From: Streptomyces sp. NBC_00193
Lineage (GTDB): Bacteria > Actinomycetota > Actinomycetes > Streptomycetales > Streptomycetaceae
Length of the DNA stretch: 64,000 nucleotides
Assembly (NCBI RefSeq): GCF_026342735.1
Contig: NZ_JAPEMM010000001.1
Coordinates: forward strand, 5,394,001-5,458,000
Direction: 5' to 3'
The notes below the pieces were generated by a model that ran no database searches, had not been told where the DNA came from, and saw nothing but the letters and a program-made list of their open reading frames with translations. Positions 36,182 through 45,084 of the stretch are shown one piece after another (position 1 is the stretch's first letter; each line of letters opens with the position of its first letter). The position numbers were made by a program, and so were the translations under genes.

Positions 36182-37921
36182 ATGACTGAGTATGGCCGGG
36201 GCCCTGGCCCCGAACCGTGGCACCCCGAGGACCCGCAGTACGGGGACCAGGGGTGGACCGGGCACGAGGCCCAGCAGGGTCAGGTGCCCTACGTCGGCGG
36301 CCCGCAGCAGTACCAGCAGGAGCCTCAGCCCCAGCAGGCCTACTACCAGCAGCAGCAGGGTCAGTACCCCCAGGCCCAGCAGATGCCGTACCAGCAACAG
36401 CAGCAGGTGCCGTATCCCCAGCACCCGCAGCAGTACCAGCAGCACCCTCAGCATCAGCAGCACCCGCAGCACCAGGACTCGTACGGCGGTCAGGGCCAGG
36501 TCTGGGACACCGGGCAGGGCCACTACGCCGGGGTCCCGCAGGCCGCCGACCCGTATGCGGGCGCGGATCCGTACGCGCAGCAGCAGACGAGCGGCTACCC
36601 CGGCGAGGCCCCCGACCTCTACGGCACCCCCGAGGCCTTCCCGCCGCCGCGGCCCCCGAGCCAGCGGCACCTCGACACGGCGGAGGACTGGCCGGAGGAG
36701 GACTCCCCGGCCGACCAGGCCGCGGACACCTTCCTCGCCGGCGGAGACGGTGGCGAGGACGACGGTGACGGCGACGGCGACGACAACGGTCGCGGCGGCC
36801 GCCGGTCGGGCCGCTCCGGCGGCGGCAAGCCGAAGAAGCGCAGCGGCATGGCCTGCCTCATCGCGGCCGTGGTCATCGTCGGCGTGCTCGGCGGTGGCGG
36901 CTACTACGGCTACAGCTACATCAAGGACAAGTTCGGCGCGGCCGAGGACTTCGCGGGCGACGGCATCGACGTGACCGTCGACGTGGAGATCCCCAAGGGC
37001 GCGGGCCTGGGCCAGATGGGCCGCATCCTCAAGGAGGCGGGCGTCGTCGCGAGCGCCCAGGCGTTCGTGGACGCCGCGAGCAGCCGGCCCGAGGGCAAGT
37101 CGATCCAGCCCGGCATCTATCCGCTGAAGAAGAAGATGTCGGCGGCCGCCGCGGTCGAGGTGATGACCGACCCCTCGAAGCTGCACGTCCTCACGATCTC
37201 CGAGGGCATGCGCAACAGCGTGGTTTACGACGCGATCGACAAGAAGCTCGAGAAGCCGGCCGGTACCACCAAGGACATCGCCTTCAAGCAGGCCAAGACC
37301 CTCGGTCTGCCGGCCTGGGCGAACAACGATCCGAAGATCATGGACCCCCTCGAGGGCTTCCTGTTCCCGATGCGCTACGACCTGACCAAGGACAGCACTC
37401 CCGAGTCCCTGCTCAAGCAGATGGTCAAGAACGCGACCGACAAGTACACGGAGCTCGGGGTCGAGGGCAAGGCCAAGGAACTGGGCCTGGACAACCCGCT
37501 CCAGGTGATCACGGTCGCCAGCCTCGTCAACGCCGAGGGCAAGAACCACGACGACTTCCGGAAGATGTCGGAGGTGGTCTACAACCGCCTCAAGAAGACC
37601 AACGACGTGACGAACCGGAAGATCGAGTTCGACTCGACGTACAACTACATCACGGGCAAGAGCGAGATCAACTTCAACGTCAAGGAAGCCAAGGCGTTCG
37701 TCCACCCGTACAACACGCACAACGTGGCGGGACTGCCCCCGGGCCCGATCGGGAACCCCGGCCTGGACGCCCTGAACGGTACGCTCAACCCGGACCACGG
37801 CGGCTGGATGTTCTTCGTGGCGGTCGACGAAAACAAGACGACCTTCACCAAGACCTACGACGAGCACCTCAAGCTCGTGGCCGAGTTCCAGGAACGGCAG
37901 AAGCAGAAGAACGGCGGGTAG
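36182..37921 (+). CDS. mltG: Endolytic peptidoglycan transglycosylase MltG with Gln/Pro-rich N-terminus
   Basis: Protein of 579 residues. A disordered cytoplasmic stretch rich in Gln, Pro and Tyr (about 1-155) and an acidic part (about 160-205) precede a single membrane helix (about 224-247). The extracytoplasmic YceG/MltG domain follows, with ASLVNAEGKN near residue 443 and the conserved NTHNVAGLPPGPIGNPGL near 515. MltG cleaves nascent glycan strands. In the catalytic region most homologues read E-x-E; here the first Glu is Asn and the second is kept. ATG start. aroE follows six bases downstream. Confidence 0.92.
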   Translation: MTEYGRGPGPEPWHPEDPQYGDQGWTGHEAQQGQVPYVGGPQQYQQEPQPQQAYYQQQQGQYPQAQQMPYQQQQQVPYPQHPQQYQQHPQHQQHPQHQDSYGGQGQVWDTGQGHYAGVPQAADPYAGADPYAQQQTSGYPGEAPDLYGTPEAFPPPRPPSQRHLDTAEDWPEEDSPADQAADTFLAGGDGGEDDGDGDGDDNGRGGRRSGRSGGGKPKKRSGMACLIAAVVIVGVLGGGGYYGYSYIKDKFGAAEDFAGDGIDVTVDVEIPKGAGLGQMGRILKEAGVVASAQAFVDAASSRPEGKSIQPGIYPLKKKMSAAAAVEVMTDPSKLHVLTISEGMRNSVVYDAIDKKLEKPAGTTKDIAFKQAKTLGLPAWANNDPKIMDPLEGFLFPMRYDLTKDSTPESLLKQMVKNATDKYTELGVEGKAKELGLDNPLQVITVASLVNAEGKNHDDFRKMSEVVYNRLKKTNDVTNRKIEFDSTYNYITGKSEINFNVKEAKAFVHPYNTHNVAGLPPGPIGNPGLDALNGTLNPDHGGWMFFVAVDENKTTFTKTYDEHLKLVAEFQERQKQKNGG

Positions 37922-37927
37922 CAGGAC

Positions 37928-38755
37928 ATGTCACGGATACGGGCCGCGGTGCTGGGTTCTCCCATCGAGCACTCCCTCTCGCCGGTGCTGCACCGCGCCG
38001 CGTACCAGGAGCTCGGCCTCGGGGAGCGGTCGTACGACCGCTTCGAGATCGACGAGGCCGCGCTCCCCGGTTTCCTGGCACAGCTCGGCCCCGAGTGGGC
38101 CGGGCTGTCACTGACCATGCCGCTCAAGCGGGCGATCATCCCGCTGCTCGACGAGATCAGCGACACGGCCGCCTCCGTGGAGACGGTCAACACCGTCGTC
38201 TTCACCGAGGACGGACGCAAGGTCGGTGACAACACCGACATCCCCGGCCTGCTCGCCGCGCTGAGCGAGCAGGGCGTCCAGAAGGTGGAGTCCGCCGCCG
38301 TCCTCGGCGCGGGCGCCACCGCCTCCTCGGCGCTCGCCGCGCTGGCCCGGATCTGCACCGGCGAGGTGACCGCGTACGTACGCTCCGAGGCCCGGGCCGC
38401 GGAGATGCGCGAGTGGGGCGAGCGGCTCGGCGTGGACGTCCGTACGGCCGACTGGTCGCGGGCGGCCGAGGCGCTGGCCGCGCCGCTGGTCATCGCCACC
38501 ACCCCGGCCGGGGCCACGGACGAGCTGGCCGCCTCCGTGCCCGCCGCTGCGGGCACCCTCTTCGACGTCCTGTACGACCCCTGGCCCACGCCCCTGGCGG
38601 CGGCCTGGACGCAGCGGGGCGGCAAGCTCCTCGGCGGCCTCGACCTCCTGGTCCACCAGGCGGTCCTCCAGGTCGAGCTGATGACCGGCTGCCCCACCGC
38701 CCCCCTCGCGGCCATGCGCGCCGCGGGCGAGGCGGCGTTGCGCGCCCGCCACTGA
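37928..38755 (+). CDS. aroE: Shikimate dehydrogenase (NADP+)
   Basis: Reduces 3-dehydroshikimate to shikimate; 275 residues. Shikimate-binding N-terminal motif GSPIEHSLSPVLH, catalytic Lys in TMPLKRAI (near 66) and Asp in DNTDIPG, then a nucleotide-binding GAGATASSA. ATG at 37928 with GCAGGA upstream. Close to mltG, with a 180-bp gap before aroC. Confidence 0.95.
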   Translation: MSRIRAAVLGSPIEHSLSPVLHRAAYQELGLGERSYDRFEIDEAALPGFLAQLGPEWAGLSLTMPLKRAIIPLLDEISDTAASVETVNTVVFTEDGRKVGDNTDIPGLLAALSEQGVQKVESAAVLGAGATASSALAALARICTGEVTAYVRSEARAAEMREWGERLGVDVRTADWSRAAEALAAPLVIATTPAGATDELAASVPAAAGTLFDVLYDPWPTPLAAAWTQRGGKLLGGLDLLVHQAVLQVELMTGCPTAPLAAMRAAGEAALRARH

Positions 38756-38935
38756 GCGGGACCGCAGACCACTTCTAGATCCACAGCTCGCCCGCGAGCC
38801 GGGGTGCGCCGCCGTCCGATAGCTGGACCGAGGGCGGTGTACGGGCCCGGACATGGGAGGATCGGGTGAAGGCGGGTCCGGGCCGCGCACCCGATCGCGC
38901 CATCGATGAATCAGGCGCGAGCACGAGGAGCATCG

Positions 38936-40120
38936 TTGAGCAGGTTGCGTTGGCTGACGGCCGGGGAATCTCACGGCCCGGCTCTGGTAGCGACGCTGGA
39001 GGGGCTTCCCGCCGGCGTCCCGGTCACCACAGAGCTGGTGGCCGAACACCTGGCCCGGCGTCGGCTCGGCTACGGCCGCGGTGCCCGGATGAAGTTCGAG
39101 CAGGACGAGATCACCATCCTCGGCGGTGTGCGCCACGGCCTGTCACAGGGCGGCCCGGTCGCCGTGATGATCGGCAACAGCGAGTGGCCCAAGTGGGAGA
39201 CCGTGATGTCGGCCGACCCGGTCGACCCCTCGCTCCTCAAGGAGACCGGCCGCAACGCCGCGCTGACCCGCCCCCGCCCCGGCCACGCCGACCTCGCGGG
39301 CATGCAGAAGTACGGCTTCTCGGAGGCCCGGCCGATCCTGGAGCGCGCCAGCGCCCGGGAGACCGCCGCCCGCGTCGCCCTCGGCGCCGTCGCCCGCTCC
39401 TTCATCAAGGAGGTGGCCGGCATCGAGATCGTCTCCCACGTCGTGGAGCTGGCCGCCGCCAAGGCCCCGTACGGCGTGCTGCCGACCCCCGCCGACGTCG
39501 AGAAGCTCGACGCCGACCCGGTGCGCTGCCTGGACGCCGACGCGTCGAAGCAGATGGTCGCGGAGATCGACCAGGCCCACAAGGACGGCGACACCCTCGG
39601 CGGCGTCGTCGAGGTCCTCGCCTACGGGGTGCCCGTCGGCCTCGGCTCGCACGTGCACTGGGACCGCCGCCTCGACGCGCGCCTCGCGGCCGCGCTCATG
39701 GGCATCCAGGCCATCAAGGGCGTCGAGGTCGGCGACGGCTTCGACCTGGCCCGCGTGCCCGGCTCCCAGGCGCACGACGAGATCGTCTCCACCCCCGAGG
39801 GCCTCAAGCGGACCTCCGGCCGCTCCGGCGGCACCGAGGGCGGTCTGAGCACCGGCGAGCTGCTGCGCGTACGCGCCGCGATGAAGCCGATCGCGACCGT
39901 GCCGAAGGCGCTGGCCACCGTGGACGTCGCCACCGGCGAGGCCACCGTCGCGCACCACCAGCGCTCCGACGTCTGTGCCGTGCCCGCCGCGGGCATCGTC
40001 GCCGAGGCCATGGTCGCCCTGGTGCTGGCCGACGCCGTCGTGGAGAAGTTCGGCGGCGACTCGGTCCCCGAGACCCGCCGCAACGTCCAGTCCTACCTCG
40101 ACAACCTGCAGATCCGGTGA
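38936..40120 (+). CDS. aroC: Chorismate synthase
   Basis: Makes chorismate from EPSP using reduced FMN; 394 residues. Family signatures GESHGPAL, ARMKFEQDEI and the C-terminal RSDVCAVPAAGIVAEAM are present. The start is TTG at 38936 with GAGGAG seven bases upstream, giving the normal N-terminus MSRLRWLTAGESHG; an upstream in-frame ATG at 38906 would add ten residues without a ribosome site. Its stop overlaps the aroK GTG. Confidence 0.95.
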   Translation: MSRLRWLTAGESHGPALVATLEGLPAGVPVTTELVAEHLARRRLGYGRGARMKFEQDEITILGGVRHGLSQGGPVAVMIGNSEWPKWETVMSADPVDPSLLKETGRNAALTRPRPGHADLAGMQKYGFSEARPILERASARETAARVALGAVARSFIKEVAGIEIVSHVVELAAAKAPYGVLPTPADVEKLDADPVRCLDADASKQMVAEIDQAHKDGDTLGGVVEVLAYGVPVGLGSHVHWDRRLDARLAAALMGIQAIKGVEVGDGFDLARVPGSQAHDEIVSTPEGLKRTSGRSGGTEGGLSTGELLRVRAAMKPIATVPKALATVDVATGEATVAHHQRSDVCAVPAAGIVAEAMVALVLADAVVEKFGGDSVPETRRNVQSYLDNLQIR

Positions 40121-40647
40121 CCGGCGACCGTGCGACCGGACCCCTGGTGGTCCTCGTCGGCCCCATGGGGTCCGGCAAGTCCACCGTGGGCGAGCTGATC
40201 GCCCAGCGGCTCGGAGTCTCCTACCGGGACACCGACGCCGACATCGTGGCGGCCCAGGGCCGGGAGATCTCCGACATCTTCGTGGACGAGGGCGAACCGT
40301 ACTTCCGTGAGCTGGAGCGGGAGGCGGTCGCCGCCGCCGTCGCCGGGCACGAGGGAGTCCTCGCCCTCGGCGGCGGCGCCGTCCTCGACGACAAGACGCG
40401 CGAACTGCTGACCGGGCTGCCCGTCGCCTACCTCTCGATGGACGTCGAGGAAGCGGTCAAGCGCGTGGGCCTCGGCGCCGCGCGCCCGCTGCTCGCCGTC
40501 AACCCGCGCCGTCAGTGGCGCGAGCTGATGGACGCCCGGCGTCCCCTGTACACCGAAGTCGCGCGCGTCGTGGTGGCCACCGACGCCCGTACCCCCGAAG
40601 AGGTCGCCCAGGCGGTCCTCGACGCTCTGGAGTTGAAGAACGCATGA
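40117..40647 (+). CDS. aroK: Shikimate kinase
   Basis: P-loop kinase of 176 residues phosphorylating shikimate. Walker A GPMGSGKST (near residue 15), DTDADI, the Glu-rich FRELE segment and GGGAVL are typical. GTG at 40117 overlaps the aroC stop (GTGA). Its stop in turn overlaps aroB (ATGA). Confidence 0.95.
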   Translation: MTGDRATGPLVVLVGPMGSGKSTVGELIAQRLGVSYRDTDADIVAAQGREISDIFVDEGEPYFRELEREAVAAAVAGHEGVLALGGGAVLDDKTRELLTGLPVAYLSMDVEEAVKRVGLGAARPLLAVNPRRQWRELMDARRPLYTEVARVVVATDARTPEEVAQAVLDALELKNA

Positions 40648-41735
40648 CAGACCAGGTGACGCGGATCCAGGTCGGCGCGAGCGCCGGGCACGACGCGTAC
40701 GAGGTGCTGGTCGGCCGGCAGCTGCTCGGCGAGCTCGGCTCCCTGATCGGTACGAAGGCCCAGCGGGTCGCCGTGATCCACCCCGAGGCCCTCGCCTCGA
40801 CCGGTGAGGCCCTGCGGGACGACCTCGCCGCGCAGGGGTACGAGGCCGTCGCCATCCAGGTGCCGAACGCCGAAGAGGCCAAGACGGTCGAGGTGATGGC
40901 GTACTGCTGGAAGGCGCTGGGCCAGTCCGGCTTCACCCGCAGCGACGCCATCGTCGGCGTCGGCGGGGGAGCCACCACCGACCTCGCGGGCTTCGTCGCG
41001 GCCTCCTGGCTGCGCGGGGTGCGCTGGATCGCCGTCCCGACCACCATCCTGGCGATGGTGGACGCGGCCGTCGGCGGCAAGACCGGCATCAACACCGCCG
41101 AGGGCAAGAACCTCGTCGGTGCCTTCCACCCGCCGGCCGGTGTGCTCTGCGACCTGGCGGCGCTGGACTCGCTGCCGGTCAACGACTACGTCAGCGGTCT
41201 CGCCGAGATCATCAAGGCCGGATTCATCTCCGACCCGGTGATCCTCGACCTGATCGAGGCCGACCCCGAGGCGGCGCGCACGCCCGCCGGCCCGCACACG
41301 GCCGAGCTGATCTGCCGCTCCATCCAGGTCAAGGCCGACGTGGTCTCCAGCGACCTCAAGGAGTCGGGCCTGCGGGAGATCCTCAACTACGGGCACACCC
41401 TCGCGCACGCCATCGAGAAGAACGAGCGCTACAAGTGGCGCCACGGCGCCGCCGTCTCGATCGGCATGGTCTTCGCCGCCGAACTGGGCCGGCTCGCGGG
41501 CCGGCTCGACGACGCGACCGCGGACCGGCACAAGGCCGTCCTCGCCTCGGTGGGACTGCCGCTGACCTACCGCGGCGACCAGTGGCCCAAGCTGCTGGAG
41601 ACCATGAAGCTCGACAAGAAGTCCCGGGGCGACCTGCTGCGCTTCATCGTCCTGGACGGGCTGGCGAAGCCGACCGTCCTGGAGGGTCCCGACCCGGCCG
41701 TCCTCGTGGCGGCCTTCGGCGAGGTCGCTGCCTGA
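40644..41735 (+). CDS. aroB: 3-dehydroquinate synthase
   Basis: NAD- and metal-dependent cyclisation of DAHP, 363 residues. GGGATTDLAGFVAASWLRG binds NAD; metal ligands sit in SGLAEIIKAG, NYGHTLAHAIE and KWRHGAAV. ATG overlaps aroK. It ends the aroC-aroK-aroB operon, and no aroQ follows here. Confidence 0.96.
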   Translation: MTDQVTRIQVGASAGHDAYEVLVGRQLLGELGSLIGTKAQRVAVIHPEALASTGEALRDDLAAQGYEAVAIQVPNAEEAKTVEVMAYCWKALGQSGFTRSDAIVGVGGGATTDLAGFVAASWLRGVRWIAVPTTILAMVDAAVGGKTGINTAEGKNLVGAFHPPAGVLCDLAALDSLPVNDYVSGLAEIIKAGFISDPVILDLIEADPEAARTPAGPHTAELICRSIQVKADVVSSDLKESGLREILNYGHTLAHAIEKNERYKWRHGAAVSIGMVFAAELGRLAGRLDDATADRHKAVLASVGLPLTYRGDQWPKLLETMKLDKKSRGDLLRFIVLDGLAKPTVLEGPDPAVLVAAFGEVAA

Positions 41736-41738
41736 GCC

Positions 41739-41768
41739 GGTTCGGGCCGGTGCGAACCGGCCCGAACC
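41739..41768 (+). terminator. Terminator after aroB
   Basis: GGTTCGGGCCGGT (41739-41751) and ACCGGCCCGAACC (41756-41768) form a perfect 13-bp stem with a GCGA loop, three bases after the aroB stop. No T-run. Confidence 0.8.
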
Positions 41769-41870
41769 GTCCGGAACCGGACCATCTCTTGACCGCGTGA
41801 CCCGGCGGGCCGCCGGGGTCATATAACGTTCTCGCATCAGTCGTGGTGGAACGAGACGGAGTGGCAGCGG

Positions 41871-42638
41871 ATGCAGCAGGGAGTGGGAGGCGGTGGCTGG
41901 GAGCCGCAGGGGAGTCGGCACCCGGCGGCGCCCCCGCAGCCGGGGATACCGCCCGTGGCGGGCTGGCCCGCGCCTCCCGCACCCCCTCTGACCTCCGCGC
42001 CCGCGGCGCCGCCGGCCGCGCCGGGTCCGCCGGACGGGTTCACCGGGCACGTCCCGCTGCCCCCCGCCGCTCCCGGCACCGGCGGAGCCACCCTCGCGGT
42101 CCTGCTGATCGGCCCCGCGGGCGCAGGCAAGACCACGGTGGCCCGCCACTGGGCCGCCACCCGGCCCGTCCCCACCGCGCACATCAGCCTGGACGACGTA
42201 CGGGAATGGGTGTGCTCGGGCTTCGCGGACCCGCAGGCCGGATGGAACGACCACTCCGAGGCCCAGTACCGCCTCGCCCGCCGCACCTGCGGCTTCGCCG
42301 CCCGGAACTTCCTGGCCAACGGGATCTCGTGCATCCTCGACGACGCCGTGTTCCCGGACCGGCCGGTGGTGGGCCTCGGCGGCTGGAAGCGCCACGTGGG
42401 GCCCGCGCTGCTGCCCGTCGTCCTGCTGCCCGGCCTGGAAATCGTCCTGGAACGCAACGCCGCCCGCTCCGGGAACCGTCGCCTCTCCGACGAGGAGGTC
42501 GCGCGGATCCACGGCCGCATGGCCGGCTGGTATGGATCCGGGCTGCCGATCATCGACAACTCCCACCTGGACGTCGAGGGCACCGCCCGCGCCCTGGACG
42601 AGACCCTGGCCCGGGTCATCTCGCAACCGGCCTACTGA
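41871..42638 (+). CDS. P-loop kinase-like ATPase with Pro-rich N-terminus
   Basis: Protein of 255 residues. The first 70 residues are Pro/Ala/Gly-rich with several Pro-Pro pairs. A Walker A GPAGAGKTT lies near residue 80, followed by a DDVREWVCSGFADPQ segment and Asp-Asp in CILDDAVFP. The fold resembles AAA_33/zeta-toxin-like small-molecule kinases; substrate unknown. ATG start. It lies between aroB and the M24 homologue in the conserved block before efp. Confidence 0.8.
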   Translation: MQQGVGGGGWEPQGSRHPAAPPQPGIPPVAGWPAPPAPPLTSAPAAPPAAPGPPDGFTGHVPLPPAAPGTGGATLAVLLIGPAGAGKTTVARHWAATRPVPTAHISLDDVREWVCSGFADPQAGWNDHSEAQYRLARRTCGFAARNFLANGISCILDDAVFPDRPVVGLGGWKRHVGPALLPVVLLPGLEIVLERNAARSGNRRLSDEEVARIHGRMAGWYGSGLPIIDNSHLDVEGTARALDETLARVISQPAY

Positions 42639-42732
42639 AATCCGCGCCCGCGGCGCCCGCCGGGCCGGGCCCGGCCCCCGTACGGCGGTGCTCACCAGGC
42701 CGGATGAGCGCAGCGCTCGTAGGCTCGGAAAC

Positions 42733-43842
42733 ATGTCAGACGTGTACGCGGCCCGCCGGGGCCTGCTTCGCGACCGCTGTGCGGCCGCCGGAAACGCCGC
42801 CGCACTCATCACGCGTCCGGCGAACGTCCGTTACCTCTCCGGGGCGTCGCCGCTGGGCGCGGTCCTGCTGGTCGGTCCGAGCGGCGAGGACATGCTGTTC
42901 TGCGCCGGGCAGCCCTCCGGGGAGGCCGACGAGGGACGGCTCGACGAGAACCTGAGGCTCTCCGTGCTGGCCGGTCCGGGAGCGGATCCCGCCGTCGCGG
43001 CGGCCGACGCGGCCTCCGCCGCCCGCGCCGATTCCCTCGCCGTCGAGGAACACCACCTCACCGTCGGCCGGCACCGGGCCATCGGCTCGGTGGCACCCCG
43101 GCTGCGCCTCGCCGATCTGGGCACCGCCGTGGAACAGCAGCGCCTCGTCAAGGACGAGGAGGAGATCGCCTGTCTGCGGATCGCCGCCGAGATCGCCGAC
43201 CAGGCTCTCGGGGAACTGCTCGAATCGATCCTCGTGGGCCGCACCGAACGGCACCTCGCCCTGGAGCTGGAACGCCGGCTCGTGGACCACGGGGCGGACG
43301 GCCCCGCCTTCCCGACCTCCGTCGGCACCGGCCCGCACTCCGGCCGCTCCCGGCACCGGCCCTCGGACAGGCGGGTCGAGGAGGGTGATTTCCTCTCCGT
43401 CTGCCTCGGCGCGAACTACCGGGGCTACCGCTGCGAGATCGGCCGCACCTTCGTGATCGGCACGACCCCCGCCGACTGGCAGATCGAGCTGTACGACCTG
43501 GTCTTCGCCGCTCAGCGGGCGGGCCGGGAGGCCCTGCTGCCCGGGGCCGCGTACCGCGACGTGGATCACGCGGCCCGCTCCGTCCTCGACTCCGCAGGTC
43601 ACGGCGAGGCCCTCGCGGCGTGGACCGGACACGGAGTCGGTCTCGAAATCGACGAGGACCCGCAGCTTGCACCTACGGCCATGGGTAAACTGGACGCTTG
43701 CGTGCCGGTCACCGTCGAACCGGGGGTTCACCTCCCCGGTCGGGGCGGTGTCCGGATCGATGACACGCTCGTCGTACGCCCCGAGGCGGACGGCGGTCCC
43801 GAGCTACTCACCATTACGACCAAGGAGCTGCTCGCGCTCTAG
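42733..43842 (+). CDS. M24-family (Xaa-Pro peptidase-like) protein with altered metal site
   Basis: Protein of 369 residues with the creatinase N-domain and a pita-bread catalytic domain. In canonical members five ligands bind two metals: Asp, Asp, His, Glu, Glu. Here the aligned residues are Cys224 (VCLG), Glu235 (CEIGRTF), His300 (TGHGVG), Glu329 (VEPG) and Asp343 (RIDDT), so three are changed while the fold-defining sequence is kept. It may be inactive as a peptidase or use a different chemistry. ATG start. Its stop is 59 bp before efp; pepQ-efp pairing is common in actinobacteria. Confidence 0.85.
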   Translation: MSDVYAARRGLLRDRCAAAGNAAALITRPANVRYLSGASPLGAVLLVGPSGEDMLFCAGQPSGEADEGRLDENLRLSVLAGPGADPAVAAADAASAARADSLAVEEHHLTVGRHRAIGSVAPRLRLADLGTAVEQQRLVKDEEEIACLRIAAEIADQALGELLESILVGRTERHLALELERRLVDHGADGPAFPTSVGTGPHSGRSRHRPSDRRVEEGDFLSVCLGANYRGYRCEIGRTFVIGTTPADWQIELYDLVFAAQRAGREALLPGAAYRDVDHAARSVLDSAGHGEALAAWTGHGVGLEIDEDPQLAPTAMGKLDACVPVTVEPGVHLPGRGGVRIDDTLVVRPEADGGPELLTITTKELLAL

Positions 43843-43901
43843 CCCGCGTCGACGGGCTGTGCGCGCACCCGTGGTCTTCCAGTGCAGGAGATTCCCAAAC
43901 C

Positions 43902-44468
43902 GTGGCTTCCACGAACGACCTCAAGAACGGCATGGTGCTCAAGCTCGAAGGTGGCCAGCTCTGGTCCGTCGTCGAGTTCCAGCACGTCAAGCCCGGCAAG
44001 GGCCCGGCCTTCGTGCGCACCAAGCTGAAGAGCGTCATGTCCGGCAAGGTCGTCGACAAGACGTTCAACGCCGGCACCAAGGTCGAGACGGCCACCATCG
44101 ACCGCCGCGACATGCAGTTCTCCTACATGGACGGCGAGTACTTCGTCTTCATGGACATGGAGGACTTCGACCAGCTGATGGTCGACAAGAAGGCCGTCGG
44201 TGACGCCGCCAACTTCCTGATCGAGGGCTTCACCGCCTCCGTGGCCCGCCACGAGGGCGAGGTGCTCTACGTCGAGCTCCCGGCCGCCGTCGAGCTGACC
44301 ATCGAGCACACCGACCCGGGCGTCCAGGGCGACCGTTCCACCGGTGGCACCAAGCCGGCGACGCTGGAGACGGGCCACGAGATCCAGGTCCCGCTCTTCA
44401 TCAACACCGGTGAGAAGATCAAGGTCGACACCCGCACCAGCGACTACCTCGGCCGGGTGAACAGCTAA
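43902..44468 (+). CDS. efp: Translation elongation factor P
   Basis: Rescues ribosomes stalled at polyproline; 188 residues, three beta domains. The tip loop reads KPGKGPAF with Lys33 between Pro-Gly and Gly-Pro, the actinobacterial PGKGP type, reported to work without lysine modification. GTG start. nusB follows two bases after the stop. Confidence 0.97.
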   Translation: MASTNDLKNGMVLKLEGGQLWSVVEFQHVKPGKGPAFVRTKLKSVMSGKVVDKTFNAGTKVETATIDRRDMQFSYMDGEYFVFMDMEDFDQLMVDKKAVGDAANFLIEGFTASVARHEGEVLYVELPAAVELTIEHTDPGVQGDRSTGGTKPATLETGHEIQVPLFINTGEKIKVDTRTSDYLGRVNS

Positions 44469-44470
44469 CC

Positions 44471-44908
44471 GTGGCTGCCCGGAGCAACGCGCGCAAGCGC
44501 GCTTTCCAGATCCTGTTCGAGGCCGACCAGCGCGGGGTCTCCGTGCGCGAGGTCCTCGCGGACTGGGTCCGCCACTCGCGGTCGGACACCGACCGCCAGC
44601 CCGCGGTGAACGAGTTCACCATGGAACTCGTCGAGGGGTACGCCGACAAGGTGGACCGCATCGACGATCTGATCGCCACCTACGCCGTGGACTGGGACCT
44701 CGACCGCATGCCGGTCGTGGACCGGAACATCGTGCGTCTCGGTGCCTACGAGCTGATCTGGGTCGACGGAACCCCGGACGCCGTGGCCATCGACGAGGCC
44801 GTCCAGCTGGCCAAGGAGTTCTCCACGGACGAGTCCCCCTCGTTCGTGAACGGACTGCTCGGCCGATTCAAGGACCTCAAGCCGAAGCTGCGCCGCAGCG
44901 AGAGCTGA
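44471..44908 (+). CDS. nusB: Transcription antitermination factor NusB
   Basis: All-helical RNA-binding protein of 145 residues that with NusE (S10) supports rRNA antitermination. Segments ARSNARKRAFQILFEADQRG and the C-terminal NGLLGRFKDL are typical. GTG start, two-base gap after efp. A strong terminator follows. Confidence 0.96.
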   Translation: MAARSNARKRAFQILFEADQRGVSVREVLADWVRHSRSDTDRQPAVNEFTMELVEGYADKVDRIDDLIATYAVDWDLDRMPVVDRNIVRLGAYELIWVDGTPDAVAIDEAVQLAKEFSTDESPSFVNGLLGRFKDLKPKLRRSES

Positions 44909-44930
44909 CAGGCGCCGGTACGGCGAGAAC

Positions 44931-44966
44931 GGAGGGCCCGCAGCGCACGCGCGCTGCGGGCCCTCC
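44931..44966 (+). terminator. Terminator after nusB
   Basis: A perfect 16-bp stem, GGAGGGCCCGCAGCGC (44931-44946) with 44951-44966, and a four-base loop. Confidence 0.85.
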
Positions 44967-45015
44967 GTCGTACGCCCCCGAGGGCGCCGGGCGCCCCCGT
45001 GCGGGCATGAAAAAG

Positions 45016-45057
45016 CCGGTGGGTGCCGGGAGCCTGTCGGCTCCCGGCACCCACCGG
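45016..45057 (-). terminator. Terminator after bldD
   Basis: A perfect 19-bp stem (45016-45034 with 45039-45057) with a TGTC loop. On the minus strand it is followed by CTTTTT, so it is a classical terminator for bldD; it may also back up nusB termination. Confidence 0.88.
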
Positions 45058-45084
45058 TAAACGTTTCTGCTGGGGCTCGGGGGA

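Noticed and set aside
36230..36490. CAG-rich stretch as a repeat array
   Set aside because: It is the codon run for the Gln/Pro-rich part of MltG, in frame and irregular, without spacer structure.
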